A DNA stretch of 18,754 nt from contig JAZODA010000067.1 of NCBI GenBank assembly GCA_045596745.1, forward strand, positions 1 to 18,754, given 5' to 3'. Made by a program: the position numbers and the translations under genes. Shown one piece after another: positions 6,530 through 13,407 of this stretch; positions within the stretch are counted from its first letter, which is position 1; each line of letters opens with the position of its first letter. Under the pieces are notes generated by a model, which had not been told where the DNA came from, did no database searches, and saw only the letters and a program-made list of their open reading frames with translations. Source of the stretch: RGIG3009 sp045596745 (lineage in GTDB: Bacteria > Bacillota > Clostridia > Oscillospirales > Acutalibacteraceae).

Positions 6530-7001
6530 ATTCGAGCGGTTTGCCGTTTAGAATGGCAGAAACCAGATTCTCGGCGGCGTCGTATTCGAGCTTTAGCGAG
6601 AAGAACGGAATGTTTTGTCTGAGCAGCTCAAGGAAAATGCGGTCGCCTGCCCAGGTGGGGAGGGAGGGGACAAGCGCATCGTCCACCCATTCGAGTGTAC
6701 CCTCGGCGCACTCTTTCAACTCACCGCAAAAGCCGTCGGCAGTGAACAGGTGCATCAGTTCGGTTTCCCACGTTTCCGATACAAACGTCACGATGCCGCG
6801 GTATTGGTAGGAGGTCAGGGTGAGTCCCGTTTCTTCTTCGACCTCGCGCAAGAGGCAATCTTCGGGGCTTTCTTTGTCCTCAAACTTGCCGCCGACGCCA
6901 ATCCACTTGTCGTGGTTTAGGTCGTTTTCTTTTTTGACGCGGTGCAAAAGCAGTGTCTGACCGCGGTCGTTGTGGATGTAACACAGAGTGGTGTTTTTCA
7001 T
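6528..7001 (-). CDS. NUDIX hydrolase (MutT/8-oxo-dGTP diphosphatase-like)
   Basis: A 157-residue cytosolic protein with a complete Nudix box at residues 38-60: G38, E44, then REVEEETGL (52-60), matching Gx5Ex7REUxEExGU. It cleaves a nucleoside diphosphate linked to a moiety X. The strand WIGVGGKFEDKE and the size are typical of 8-oxo-dGTP/MutT-type proteins, but the substrate is not certain. GAGGTGAA stands just before the ATG. The start is 24 bases after the stop of the GH16 gene at 7026-8597 with no terminator between, so the two are probably co-transcribed from the promoter at 8625. Confidence 0.9.
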   Translation of the reverse strand: MKNTTLCYIHNDRGQTLLLHRVKKENDLNHDKWIGVGGKFEDKESPEDCLLREVEEETGLTLTSYQYRGIVTFVSETWETELMHLFTADGFCGELKECAEGTLEWVDDALVPSLPTWAGDRIFLELLRQNIPFFSLKLEYDAAENLVSAILNGKPLE

Positions 7002-7025
7002 AGTTCACCTCAGCATGGTTTGCTG

Positions 7026-8597
7026 TTATTCGGTTTTGCCTTTTTTACGAAGCATGACAGCAGCCGTCACGCCGATTGCGGCCGCCGCTGCGACAGCGAG
7101 GATAATCCACAGTGCGGTGTTGCTTGTATCGCGCGTTGGCTGTTTCTCCGTTTTCGGAGCGGTGTTCGCCGCTGTGGAGGAGGGCTGTGCCACCGTGCCC
7201 GTCGTGGTCGGTGCTTCGGTTATGGTGGTGACAGGAGCGGTGCTGTCGGTGGTCGGCAGCGTCGTTGACGCTGCAGCGGTACTCGGTTGCTTGGTGGTTG
7301 CGGTGATTTTGGTGGTGGTCGGTGCTTTCGTGGTGGTTGTCTTGGTGGTCGTGGTAGTGGGTTTCGGCTGCTGCGGCGCTGTACCGCCGTACTGCCAGAT
7401 GCGGACATAATCCAGTTCCAGCGGAATGGCAGACGAGCCGAAGATGAACAGCATCATATCCTGCGTATCGGCATAGGAGAACACGCCGTCAAACCGAATA
7501 TCACCGGATTTGACCGTGTGGATCGGCATCGGGATTTCGTCCTCGCCCCACGTTTGCGTGTAGAACAGTTCGCCGTCGAGATAACAACGCAGGCTGCCCT
7601 CTTCCCACAAATAACCCATGGTGTGCCACTTCTCGTCACCGAGACCGTTGAAATTGTTGTTGCTGCTGGAATACCAGTCCGTGCCCGAGTTTGTGTAGGT
7701 CTGCTCGTGCATGGTGACAGTGAAATAGTTATCACCGTAATACTCCATCCAGTCCATTTCCACGTGGATGTTATAACGCTCGGCTTCGGTGTAGCGCACC
7801 CGCGGGAAAGACCAGATGGCGGTGCGGCTTTCGTCCTCTTCGCCGGCATACGGCATCCGCAGACGGAACTCCAGATAGCCGTGGGTGAAGGTGTAGCCGA
7901 CACCGGTAACACGGTCGATGGTCGCCGCGCCGATGGCGAAGGTATCGATGGCGCAGTCCATCGTCAGAATGCCGTTTTCGGTGCGGTATTCGGTGGGTTT
8001 CAAGTTGGGGAACGCCGAGTGGCGGCGCACATACCATTTGTAACCCTCTTTGCCGGTGACGTCTTTATCGAAGCTGTCGGTGTCGTTGAAATCTTCGTTG
8101 AACGTCAGGTCATACATACCGGAGGCTTCCACCTCGGCCTTGATGTCGTCATATGTCGGGGCGTAGCGGTTGTCGCCGATACGCAGACCGCGCTGCAGGG
8201 TGTTATTGTCCCACGATTGCTTTTCGGTGTCGGAGGAACTGACACGGGCGGTTATCATACGGTCGCCCTCGGTGGCAGTCCATGTCGGCGAGGTGAGGGT
8301 TGCGGAAGCACCGGCGGCAAGACCGCCGCTTTTTGTCAAGCGGAACAGCTGCTCGGTACCGAAACCGATGTCCACGGTGATGTCGCTTTGAACCGCGGCG
8401 GTGCCTTGGTTTTTGATGGTGACACAAAACCGCAGTTCGGTGCCGGATTTCACCTGCCCGTCACCGCCTTGAAATGTCAAGGACGTGACAATCAAATCGG
8501 GCGTACCTGCCGTTTCGGCGGCAGTGGCGGGAACGCTTGCCGCAAACAATGTTGTGCACAGAATAGTTGCAATCAACAGGGAGAAGAAGCGCTTCAT
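7026..8597 (-). CDS. Membrane-anchored GH16-type glycoside hydrolase, second paralog
   Basis: A 523-residue exported protein with the same layout as the product of 3430-5337: signal peptide (1-27), CARDB-like beta domain (about 30-140), GH16-like jelly roll (about 163-402), Thr/Pro-rich linker (411-490) and a C-terminal membrane span (495-516) followed by LRKKGKTE. The catalytic signature is EMDWME at 280-285 (Glu 280, Asp 282, Glu 285). Both paralogs share the NEDFND/SEDFND and TGKEGYKWYV segments ahead of the catalytic core. Unlike the first copy it has no helical segment between GH16 and linker. The start at 8597 has GAGGTG 6 bases upstream; the frame runs 19 codons further back without a ribosome binding site. 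The two genes look like an old duplication with diverged specificity. Substrate unknown. Confidence 0.82.
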   Translation of the reverse strand: MKRFFSLLIATILCTTLFAASVPATAAETAGTPDLIVTSLTFQGGDGQVKSGTELRFCVTIKNQGTAAVQSDITVDIGFGTEQLFRLTKSGGLAAGASATLTSPTWTATEGDRMITARVSSSDTEKQSWDNNTLQRGLRIGDNRYAPTYDDIKAEVEASGMYDLTFNEDFNDTDSFDKDVTGKEGYKWYVRRHSAFPNLKPTEYRTENGILTMDCAIDTFAIGAATIDRVTGVGYTFTHGYLEFRLRMPYAGEEDESRTAIWSFPRVRYTEAERYNIHVEMDWMEYYGDNYFTVTMHEQTYTNSGTDWYSSSNNNFNGLGDEKWHTMGYLWEEGSLRCYLDGELFYTQTWGEDEIPMPIHTVKSGDIRFDGVFSYADTQDMMLFIFGSSAIPLELDYVRIWQYGGTAPQQPKPTTTTTKTTTTKAPTTTKITATTKQPSTAAASTTLPTTDSTAPVTTITEAPTTTGTVAQPSSTAANTAPKTEKQPTRDTSNTALWIILAVAAAAAIGVTAAVMLRKKGKTE

Positions 8598-8624
8598 AAC
8601 GACACCTCGCTTTGCGTTTACATC

Positions 8625-8654
8625 ATTATACCGAATGCGGGGTTTTGCTGTCAA
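8625..8654 (-). promoter_or_regulatory. Sigma-A promoter of the GH16-NUDIX operon
   Basis: On the minus strand TTGACA (8649-8654), an 18-base spacer and TATAAT (8625-8630) form a consensus promoter 27 bases before the start codon of the GH16 gene at 7026-8597. Confidence 0.85.
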
Positions 8655-8660
8655 TCCTTA

Positions 8661-8697
8661 AGAAAAAGAAGAATCCCCGAGCGGCGTGCGCTCGGGG
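8661..8697 (-). terminator. Intrinsic terminator of the acidic hypothetical gene
   Basis: On the minus strand CCCCGAGC pairs with GCTCGGGG (8690-8697 with 8675-8682) around a 7-base loop, followed by a T-rich tail (8661-8674). It begins 7 bases beyond the stop codon of the gene at 8705-9259. Confidence 0.88.
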
Positions 8698-8704
8698 AGG
8701 TGCC

Positions 8705-9259
8705 TTATAGGTCGTAGAAGTCGGCGAGAAGGTCGTCCTCGTCCGGGAAGGGCATCTCTTCATCGAACTCCATCTCGGACGCTGCGATGCGAAAAGCGGC
8801 TTCCTCTTCAGGGTCGCCGTTCTCCAGCAAATCAACGATTAAGTTGATCGCTTCCTCGGAGGGAAGCTCCTGGTACGCCATATCCAGCTCCAGAATCACG
8901 CCACGGAGCATCGGGCCGTACGGGTTGCTCTCGGCGGGACGGAACTCCACCGTGTAGTCGTGGCACCCACGGTGGTAGGTGACACGGTCGCCTGCGCTGA
9001 AGCGAGCGCCCTCCTGAATCTGATCGAACAGGAAGCGCAGCAGCGGCGTCGAGTACTCCTGCATATCGAACTCGTAAAGAAGCTCGATGTCGGGATGTCC
9101 GCAGCTGTTCGGAAGACCGAACGACTGGCAGACAAACCGCACAGCAGGCGACTCCAGCGTGAACCGCTGCATTTTGGGGGAGCTGCAGACCACCGCAAGC
9201 GCCGGCTTGCGGTTCTTCATGCGCTCCTCGCGCCGGCGGATACGTTCTTCGATTGTCAT
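8705..9259 (-). CDS. Hypothetical acidic protein
   Basis: I do not recognise this 184-residue protein. The first 20 residues are very basic (IEERIRRREERMKNRK). The middle has a Gly/His/Cys-containing stretch (RVTYHRGCHDYTVEFRP) and the last 45 residues are strongly acidic (MEFDEEMPFPDEDDLLADF). There is no signal peptide or membrane segment, so it should be cytosolic. The start is supported by AAGGAGG 8 bases upstream. It stands alone between its own consensus promoter (9400-9428) and terminator, with a leader of about 130 bases. The bipolar charge could suit nucleic-acid or protein binding, but no function can be assigned. Confidence 0.8.
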   Translation of the reverse strand: MTIEERIRRREERMKNRKPALAVVCSSPKMQRFTLESPAVRFVCQSFGLPNSCGHPDIELLYEFDMQEYSTPLLRFLFDQIQEGARFSAGDRVTYHRGCHDYTVEFRPAESNPYGPMLRGVILELDMAYQELPSEEAINLIVDLLENGDPEEEAAFRIAASEMEFDEEMPFPDEDDLLADFYDL

Positions 9260-9281
9260 AGGGATTGCCTCCTTGTTATTA

Positions 9282-9311
9282 GCAAAAAGAAAAGCCGTTC
9301 CTTTTTGCCGT
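9282..9311 (-). promoter_or_regulatory. Hairpin in the leader of the acidic hypothetical gene
   Basis: GCAAAAAG and CTTTTTGC, about 12 bases apart, form a stem in the 5' leader of the minus-strand gene starting at 9259, a short distance before its ribosome binding site. It could affect translation, or simply be an AU-rich stem. Confidence 0.35.
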
Positions 9312-9322
9312 GAATTCCGATT

Positions 9323-9344
9323 GGTGGGCGCACCTCGCCCTACC
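9323..9344. repeat. Small GC-rich hairpin element
   Basis: GGTGGGCG (9323-9330) pairs with CGCCCTACC (9336-9344) with one bulged base around a CACCT loop. It is much richer in GC than its flanks and lies in the leader of the acidic hypothetical gene. It resembles short hairpin repeats scattered through some Clostridia genomes, but only one copy is present here. Confidence 0.4.
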
Positions 9345-9399
9345 CATCAGTGAAAAATTCATTGCAAAATAAAACGACTGAAGATGTCTTATTTCCTGT

Positions 9400-9428
9400 A
9401 GTATATCACACGGAATATATGTTGTCAA
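9400..9428 (-). promoter_or_regulatory. Sigma-A promoter of the acidic hypothetical gene
   Basis: On the minus strand TTGACA (9423-9428), 17 bases, TATACT (9400-9405). Transcription should start near 9393, giving a leader of about 130 bases before the ATG at 9259. Confidence 0.82.
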
Positions 9429-9473
9429 GGGCAATGACGCACAAAGTAACGGTGGATTTTTTTGGCAACCCCC

Positions 9474-9502
9474 TTTTTATTGCGAAAAAAGTGTGCTATA
9501 CT
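9474..9502 (+). promoter_or_regulatory. Promoter of the nadE operon
   Basis: An extended -10, TGC-TATACT (9494-9502), has a weak TTTTTA (9474-9479) 17 bases upstream. A good -10 with a poor -35 suggests an activated or moderate promoter. Confidence 0.6.
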
Positions 9503-9530
9503 GAACATGTAATCCAATTTTGAGTATAGC
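9495..9530. promoter_or_regulatory. Inverted repeat GCTATACT-N20-AGTATAGC
   Basis: Two perfect 8-base arms (9495-9502 and 9523-9530) flank the expected transcription start of nadE. The left arm coincides with the -10, the right arm ends just before the AGGTG ribosome binding site. Separate half-sites 28 bp apart could bind a dimeric regulator of NAD synthesis; the regulator is not identifiable. Confidence 0.4.
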
Positions 9531-9540
9531 AGGTGACACT

Positions 9541-10272
9541 ATGTTTGATGCAGTACGAGTAAAAGACGAATGCGTAGCGTGGATTCGCAAGTTTTTCGAG
9601 GAGAACGGCCCGGGCTGTAACGCGGTGGTCGGTATTTCGGGCGGTAAGGACAGCTCGATTGCGGCGGCACTGTGTGTGGAAGCGCTGGGACGCGACCGCG
9701 TCATCGGTGTGCTGATGCCGCAGGGTCAGCAGCACGATATCGATATGGCACAGCTGCTGGTTAATCATCTGGGTATTCGTCACTATGTTATCAATATCAA
9801 AGACGCGGTGGACGGTCTGCTCAAGCAGTTCCCGGAAGATCTGACTCCCACACCGCAAACGCTGCAGAACATTCCGCCGCGTGTGCGTATGACGACGCTG
9901 TATGCGGTGTCGCAAAGCTGTAACGGCCGTGTGGTGAACACCTGCAACCTGTCGGAGGACTGGGTGGGGTATTCCACGCGTTACGGCGATTCGGTGGGCG
10001 ATTTTTCGCCGATGTCGTATCTGACGGTGACCGAGGTCAAGGAAATCGGTCGTGTGCTGGGTCTGCCGGATGTGCTGGTGGACAAAACGCCGATTGACGG
10101 CTTGTGCGGCAAGAGTGACGAAGAAAACCTCGGCTTTACGTATGCCGAACTGGATGTGTACATCCGCACGGGATACATCGCCGATGCCGCCAAAAAGGAA
10201 ATGATTGACAAGCGCCATAAGGCAAACCTGTTTAAGCTGCAGCTGATGCCGGCGTTTCAACCGGAAATTTGA
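9541..10272 (+). CDS. nadE: NAD+ synthase, ammonia-dependent
   Basis: A 243-residue cytosolic enzyme that amidates nicotinic acid adenine dinucleotide to NAD+ using ATP and ammonia. The ATP-pyrophosphatase P-loop SGGKDSS is at residues 33-39. Further family signatures are NTCNLSEDWVGYSTRYGD, which binds deamido-NAD, and the C-terminal LCGKSDEENLGFTYAELD. There is no N-terminal glutaminase domain, so ammonia must come from elsewhere. I use the ATG at 9541 (AGGTG 5 bases upstream); an in-frame TTG seven codons earlier lacks a ribosome binding site and overlaps the inverted repeat. An ABM-domain gene follows after 14 bases and a WG-repeat lipoprotein gene after that, with no terminator until 11697. 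Confidence 0.94.
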   Translation: MFDAVRVKDECVAWIRKFFEENGPGCNAVVGISGGKDSSIAAALCVEALGRDRVIGVLMPQGQQHDIDMAQLLVNHLGIRHYVINIKDAVDGLLKQFPEDLTPTPQTLQNIPPRVRMTTLYAVSQSCNGRVVNTCNLSEDWVGYSTRYGDSVGDFSPMSYLTVTEVKEIGRVLGLPDVLVDKTPIDGLCGKSDEENLGFTYAELDVYIRTGYIADAAKKEMIDKRHKANLFKLQLMPAFQPEI

Positions 10273-10286
10273 AAGGAGTGCGGACA

Positions 10287-10574
10287 ATGTATACGATTTA
10301 TGTGAAATTTGATTGCCTGCCGGGTCGCCGTGAGGCGTTCATCGAACGCGTGAAGGCGGAGGGTATTCTGGATGCGATTCGTGCCGAGAATGGCTGCATC
10401 CGCTACGACTATTACCTGTCGGAAAAGGACGAAACCGAGCTGCTCCTCATTGAACAGTGGGAGAGCAAGCAGCATCAGCAGATTCATATCGAGCAGCCGC
10501 ATATGGCGCAGCTGCGCGCGCTGAAAGACGGCTATATCACGAACACCAAACTGGGCGAAATCGAACTGAAATAA
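10287..10574 (+). CDS. ABM-domain protein (putative quinol monooxygenase)
   Basis: A 95-residue protein of the antibiotic biosynthesis monooxygenase (ABM, dimeric ferredoxin-like barrel) family. Typical features are the YTIYVKFDCLPGRREAFIE opening strand and helix, the central ENGCIRYDYYLSEKDETELLLIEQWES and the HMAQLRAL helix. Relatives such as YgiN oxidise quinols or polyketide rings without a cofactor; others degrade haem. The substrate here is unknown. The ATG at 10287 is preceded by AAGGAG 9 bases upstream; the frame also opens at a TTG overlapping the end of nadE, which I reject. It sits between nadE and a lipoprotein gene, probably in one transcript. Confidence 0.85.
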   Translation: MYTIYVKFDCLPGRREAFIERVKAEGILDAIRAENGCIRYDYYLSEKDETELLLIEQWESKQHQQIHIEQPHMAQLRALKDGYITNTKLGEIELK

Positions 10575-10596
10575 TCGATAGAGCGGAGGGACTTGT

Positions 10597-11661
10597 ATGA
10601 AAAAAGCAATCGCGTTCGTATGCGGTATGATGCTGCTGTTGTCGCTGACAGCGTGCGGTTCCGCCGACACCGAGCCGACAACCACTATCAAGCGTACCGA
10701 GAGCACGACTGTCGGCAGCACCACAACCACGCAAGAGGAGAGTACCACGACAACCACTGCGACAACGAGCGACGAGGTGGATGAGCCGCCCGTTCAGGAA
10801 GTGCTGGCGCAGGACGTGGAAGCGGATACTATCCGCTACTACAAGGGCTCGGAAAATTATCATTTCTGCGTGATTACCAAAGACGGGAAATCCGGTATCA
10901 TCGATTACGCGGGCAATATCCTTGTGCCGATGCAGCATGATATTTGGCTGATGACAGTTGGCCCGTACAGCGAGGAAATCAAGTTGTGCGTGTTCGACGA
11001 GTATCCGTCGGTGCTTTGGATTGAAGCGGACGGCACGACGGTGCCGGGCGAATGTGACGGCTGGGGCTTTGAGTGCGGAGAAGACGTCATCTGGTATAAC
11101 GACGAGGCGCTCATTGTTGATATGTTCTACCCGGGCGACAACAATCAAAAATATAGCTATGAACTGTACTGCGAGTTTATAGCCGGCTATGTGATGTTCG
11201 GCGATGATTTCGTATCGTACGATATGCCGTCGGTCATCCCGATTCAGGAAGCAAGCGCTTTGGGCGAGGAAGTGACCTACGCTTCGGACAAATACGCTTT
11301 GTTTGACCTCAAGTCCGGCAAGCTGCTGACAGGCTTCATTTATGAGAATTATTATCTGGGATATGTCAATGGCTTGATGGCGGTAAAACGCGACGGCAAG
11401 TGGGGCTACGTCCGCGAAAACGGCACGGTGGTGACCGGCTTCGTGTATGATGCGGCTGAAGGAGATGAGGGCGAGCGGCGGCTGTATACACCGATAAATG
11501 GGTATATTGCCGTGTGCCAGCGCGGCAAGTGGGGCATTATCGATACCGACGGCAAGGTCGTGGTTACGCCGCAGTATGAGGATATCACACAGGTCGACGA
11601 TCAAGGCAGATATTGGTGCAAACGAGACGGCTTGTGGTCGGCGAAAAAGATGGATATGTAA
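10597..11661 (+). CDS. WG-repeat lipoprotein with Thr-rich linker
   Basis: A 354-residue predicted lipoprotein. The signal peptide ends in LTAC with lipidated Cys 20; a Thr-rich, acidic linker follows (about 24-65). The rest is built of degenerate WG (KWG) beta-repeats: clear copies at RDGKWGYVRENG (265-276) and RGKWGIIDTDGK (309-320), weaker ones at KDGKSGIIDYAGN (95-107) and RDGLW (343-347). WG-repeat proteins are surface or periplasmic proteins of unknown function. GGAGGG stands 6 bases before the ATG. It is the third gene behind nadE (22-base gap) and ends at a strong terminator. The role is not predictable from sequence. Confidence 0.85.
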   Translation: MKKAIAFVCGMMLLLSLTACGSADTEPTTTIKRTESTTVGSTTTTQEESTTTTTATTSDEVDEPPVQEVLAQDVEADTIRYYKGSENYHFCVITKDGKSGIIDYAGNILVPMQHDIWLMTVGPYSEEIKLCVFDEYPSVLWIEADGTTVPGECDGWGFECGEDVIWYNDEALIVDMFYPGDNNQKYSYELYCEFIAGYVMFGDDFVSYDMPSVIPIQEASALGEEVTYASDKYALFDLKSGKLLTGFIYENYYLGYVNGLMAVKRDGKWGYVRENGTVVTGFVYDAAEGDEGERRLYTPINGYIAVCQRGKWGIIDTDGKVVVTPQYEDITQVDDQGRYWCKRDGLWSAKKMDM

Positions 11662-11662
11662 G

Positions 11663-11697
11663 AAAACAGCTCTGCGGGATTCCCGCAGAGCTGTTTT
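11663..11697. terminator. Bidirectional intrinsic terminator
   Basis: A 17-base arm (11663-11679) is the exact reverse complement of 11681-11697, giving a long stem with a minimal ATT/GATTC loop, flanked by an A-run and a T-run. It ends the nadE operon and the convergent minus-strand nuclease gene, whose stop is at 11701. Confidence 0.93.
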
Positions 11698-11700
11698 TTA

Positions 11701-12942
11701 TCAGTAACATTTGCTACAGGGTTTTAAGCCTTGTTGTTTGGCGCTGCTCAAAGAAATCTGGAGAGGACCTTTCATCCCACTGCACGAGGAGACGGAGTGA
11801 TATACGGTCAGCTTGCCCGATTTCTTGACCCAAACCATCGTGGTGTCTGCTTTGGTTGTGGTCGTCGGCTTTTTGGTGGTTGTTGTCACCGCTTGCGTGG
11901 TTGTGGTTGTGGTTTTCTTGGTTGTGGTGATGACTGCGATGACAGTTGTGGCAGTCGTTGTTGCTTTGGTGGTGCTTCCTTCCAGATGGCTTTTGCCGGT
12001 TGCGTAATCGATGACCACGCCCGGTTGGACGTTGTACACGTACACGTTAAAGCAGATGCCTTCGCCGTTATCTTCCACCGAGAAGGCTTCCATCTGCACA
12101 CCGCTCGGCAACAGGTTGCTGCCGTCGTACATCGGGGTGATGCGGTAGGCGACATGGTTGCCGGTTTCGTGTATGTAGTCGGCCACCATATTTTCAAACG
12201 GCAGCATACCCTTGGTGTTCATATACCGCGTGCCGGTGATGAGGTTCTTTTTATTGGCGTTTTCGGCGGACAACTGCCAACCAATCAGGTGCGAGCGGTT
12301 GTACAGATATTTGCCGTCCACGATGTCGTATTGTGCCTGCACCCAACCTGAGGGCTTGACACTGCTGATGCTGCCGCGTTCTTCATCCTTGGCAGGCATA
12401 ATTTCTGTGCCGCAGGAGGCAATCGCCACACCACAGCGGCCGAGGTTGTCCAGTGCCGAGTAGGATTCATACGCGATAGTGGTCAGTTCGGCATCGGAGA
12501 AAGTCGGGTTGTTATTATTCAGCGTTACGTACGGTTTTCCGGCGTACGCAGGAATGGCAGACGGTGTGACCGTCTCGCCGCTTTGCGGCTTGGTGGTTGT
12601 GGTTGCGCCATCCGTTTTTTGGGTGGTGGTGCTCTGCACAGGGGCGGTCGTGGTGGTCACAACCGTTGTGGTTGCAGAGCCGTTGTTATCTTCGGTCGGC
12701 AGTTTCGGCGAAATCGGCGAGTTCGAAATGCCGACAAAGAACAGGATAACCGCCAACACGATGGCAAACGCCTGCTTTATCTTCAGTTTCTTTTTGAAAA
12801 AGCGGCGAATGGGCGGCAGGGGAGCAAACAGCACGGCGGCGAGAATCAGGAAGATGGAGGAGAAGTGAAAGCCGTTGGAAAAACTACCGACAAGGCACAG
12901 GATGGCCAGTGCCCACTGAACGACGTTAAGAATCTTTTTCAT
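11701..12942 (-). CDS. Membrane-tethered DNA/RNA non-specific endonuclease (EndA/NucA-like)
   Basis: A 413-residue protein: three N-terminal membrane spans (about 6-24, 28-43, 57-75) with a basic cytosolic loop (46-57) placing the rest outside; a Thr-rich linker (90-118); a beta-beta-alpha-metal nuclease domain (about 135-312); a second Thr-rich linker (323-369); and a C-terminal domain with His 382, Cys 387, Cys 409 and Cys 412 in a zinc-ribbon-like layout (YHSVSSC...PCSKC). The nuclease motif is NRSHLIGWQL (215-224), with His 218 matching the general base of the DRGH motif and Asn 242 in TGTRYMN a likely metal ligand. Probable role: degrading nucleic acid at the cell surface. The start at 12942 has GGAGG 7 bases upstream and lies one base after the stop of the preceding gene, implying translational coupling. 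Confidence 0.88.
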   Translation of the reverse strand: MKKILNVVQWALAILCLVGSFSNGFHFSSIFLILAAVLFAPLPPIRRFFKKKLKIKQAFAIVLAVILFFVGISNSPISPKLPTEDNNGSATTTVVTTTTAPVQSTTTQKTDGATTTTKPQSGETVTPSAIPAYAGKPYVTLNNNNPTFSDAELTTIAYESYSALDNLGRCGVAIASCGTEIMPAKDEERGSISSVKPSGWVQAQYDIVDGKYLYNRSHLIGWQLSAENANKKNLITGTRYMNTKGMLPFENMVADYIHETGNHVAYRITPMYDGSNLLPSGVQMEAFSVEDNGEGICFNVYVYNVQPGVVIDYATGKSHLEGSTTKATTTATTVIAVITTTKKTTTTTTQAVTTTTKKPTTTTKADTTMVWVKKSGKLTVYHSVSSCSGMKGPLQISLSSAKQQGLKPCSKCY

Positions 12943-12943
12943 A

Positions 12944-13345
12944 TTACTTCCTCCCATAGACTTCCAGCGTGATTTTTTTGTGAGACGATCCCTCGAAGTT
13001 TTCGGTTCGGAGCTTTTTGTAGCCCGCCGCTTTCAAATCGAGGGTGAAGAACGTGTCGCCGGGATACTCGCGGTTCCATAAAAACAGATACCACTCGTCG
13101 GCACTATCGGGGACAGGAGCATTTTCGATGAAGCAGAAATCCTCCGTCCCTGCCTGCTCGAGAAACGCGTCGCTGACAACCAGCTTTTCGCTTGATTCAA
13201 ACTGCTTGGCGGTGTAGGCGTTGACATACAGCTTGCTGTCACCCACCAGCTCCAGCAGACGTTCGCGCAGGATACGATCCTGACTTTGACGGCGGCCGCC
13301 GAACAGCATACCGCCGGATTTATCCAGACACAGTACGATTTTCAT
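12944..13345 (-). CDS. Conserved hypothetical protein, coupled to the nuclease gene
   Basis: A 133-residue soluble protein with no signal peptide. The opening KIVLCLDKSGGMLFGGRRQSQDRILRERLLE is a recurrent signature in short Clostridia proteins that, as I recall, are often labelled ribonuclease Z in databases although they lack its HxHxDH metal motif; I therefore give no enzymatic name. The middle contains NAYTAKQF and the end an EWYLFLWNREYPGD segment. AAAGGAGG lies 6 bases before the ATG. The TAA stop is one base from the ATG of the membrane-tethered nuclease, so both are made from one transcript. A role with the nuclease (activity, immunity or export) is possible but unproven. Confidence 0.75.
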   Translation of the reverse strand: MKIVLCLDKSGGMLFGGRRQSQDRILRERLLELVGDSKLYVNAYTAKQFESSEKLVVSDAFLEQAGTEDFCFIENAPVPDSADEWYLFLWNREYPGDTFFTLDLKAAGYKKLRTENFEGSSHKKITLEVYGRK

Positions 13346-13374
13346 ACTGTTCCTCCTTTACATCGTATGGTTCA

Positions 13375-13403
13375 AGTGTAACGCGTTTCGGTGCGGTTTA
13401 CAA
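13375..13403 (-). promoter_or_regulatory. Promoter of the hypothetical-nuclease operon
   Basis: On the minus strand TTGTAA (13398-13403), 17 bases, TACACT (13375-13380), 30 bases before the start at 13345. The -35 begins a few bases after the stop codon of the PdxR-like gene, and no terminator separates the units, so read-through is possible. Confidence 0.6.
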
Positions 13404-13407
13404 GAGG

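Noticed and set aside
7287..8717. Plus-strand frame of 476 codons
   Set aside because: Antisense to the second GH16 gene, which has a signal peptide, catalytic motif, ribosome binding site and promoter. The opposite frame has none.
9520..9540. TTG start for nadE seven codons upstream
   Set aside because: No ribosome binding site at a proper distance, and it lies in the inverted repeat; AGGTG precedes the ATG at 9541.
12944..13345. Ribonuclease Z
   Set aside because: The protein is only 133 residues and lacks the HxHxDH metallo-beta-lactamase motif; that label would be a database carry-over.
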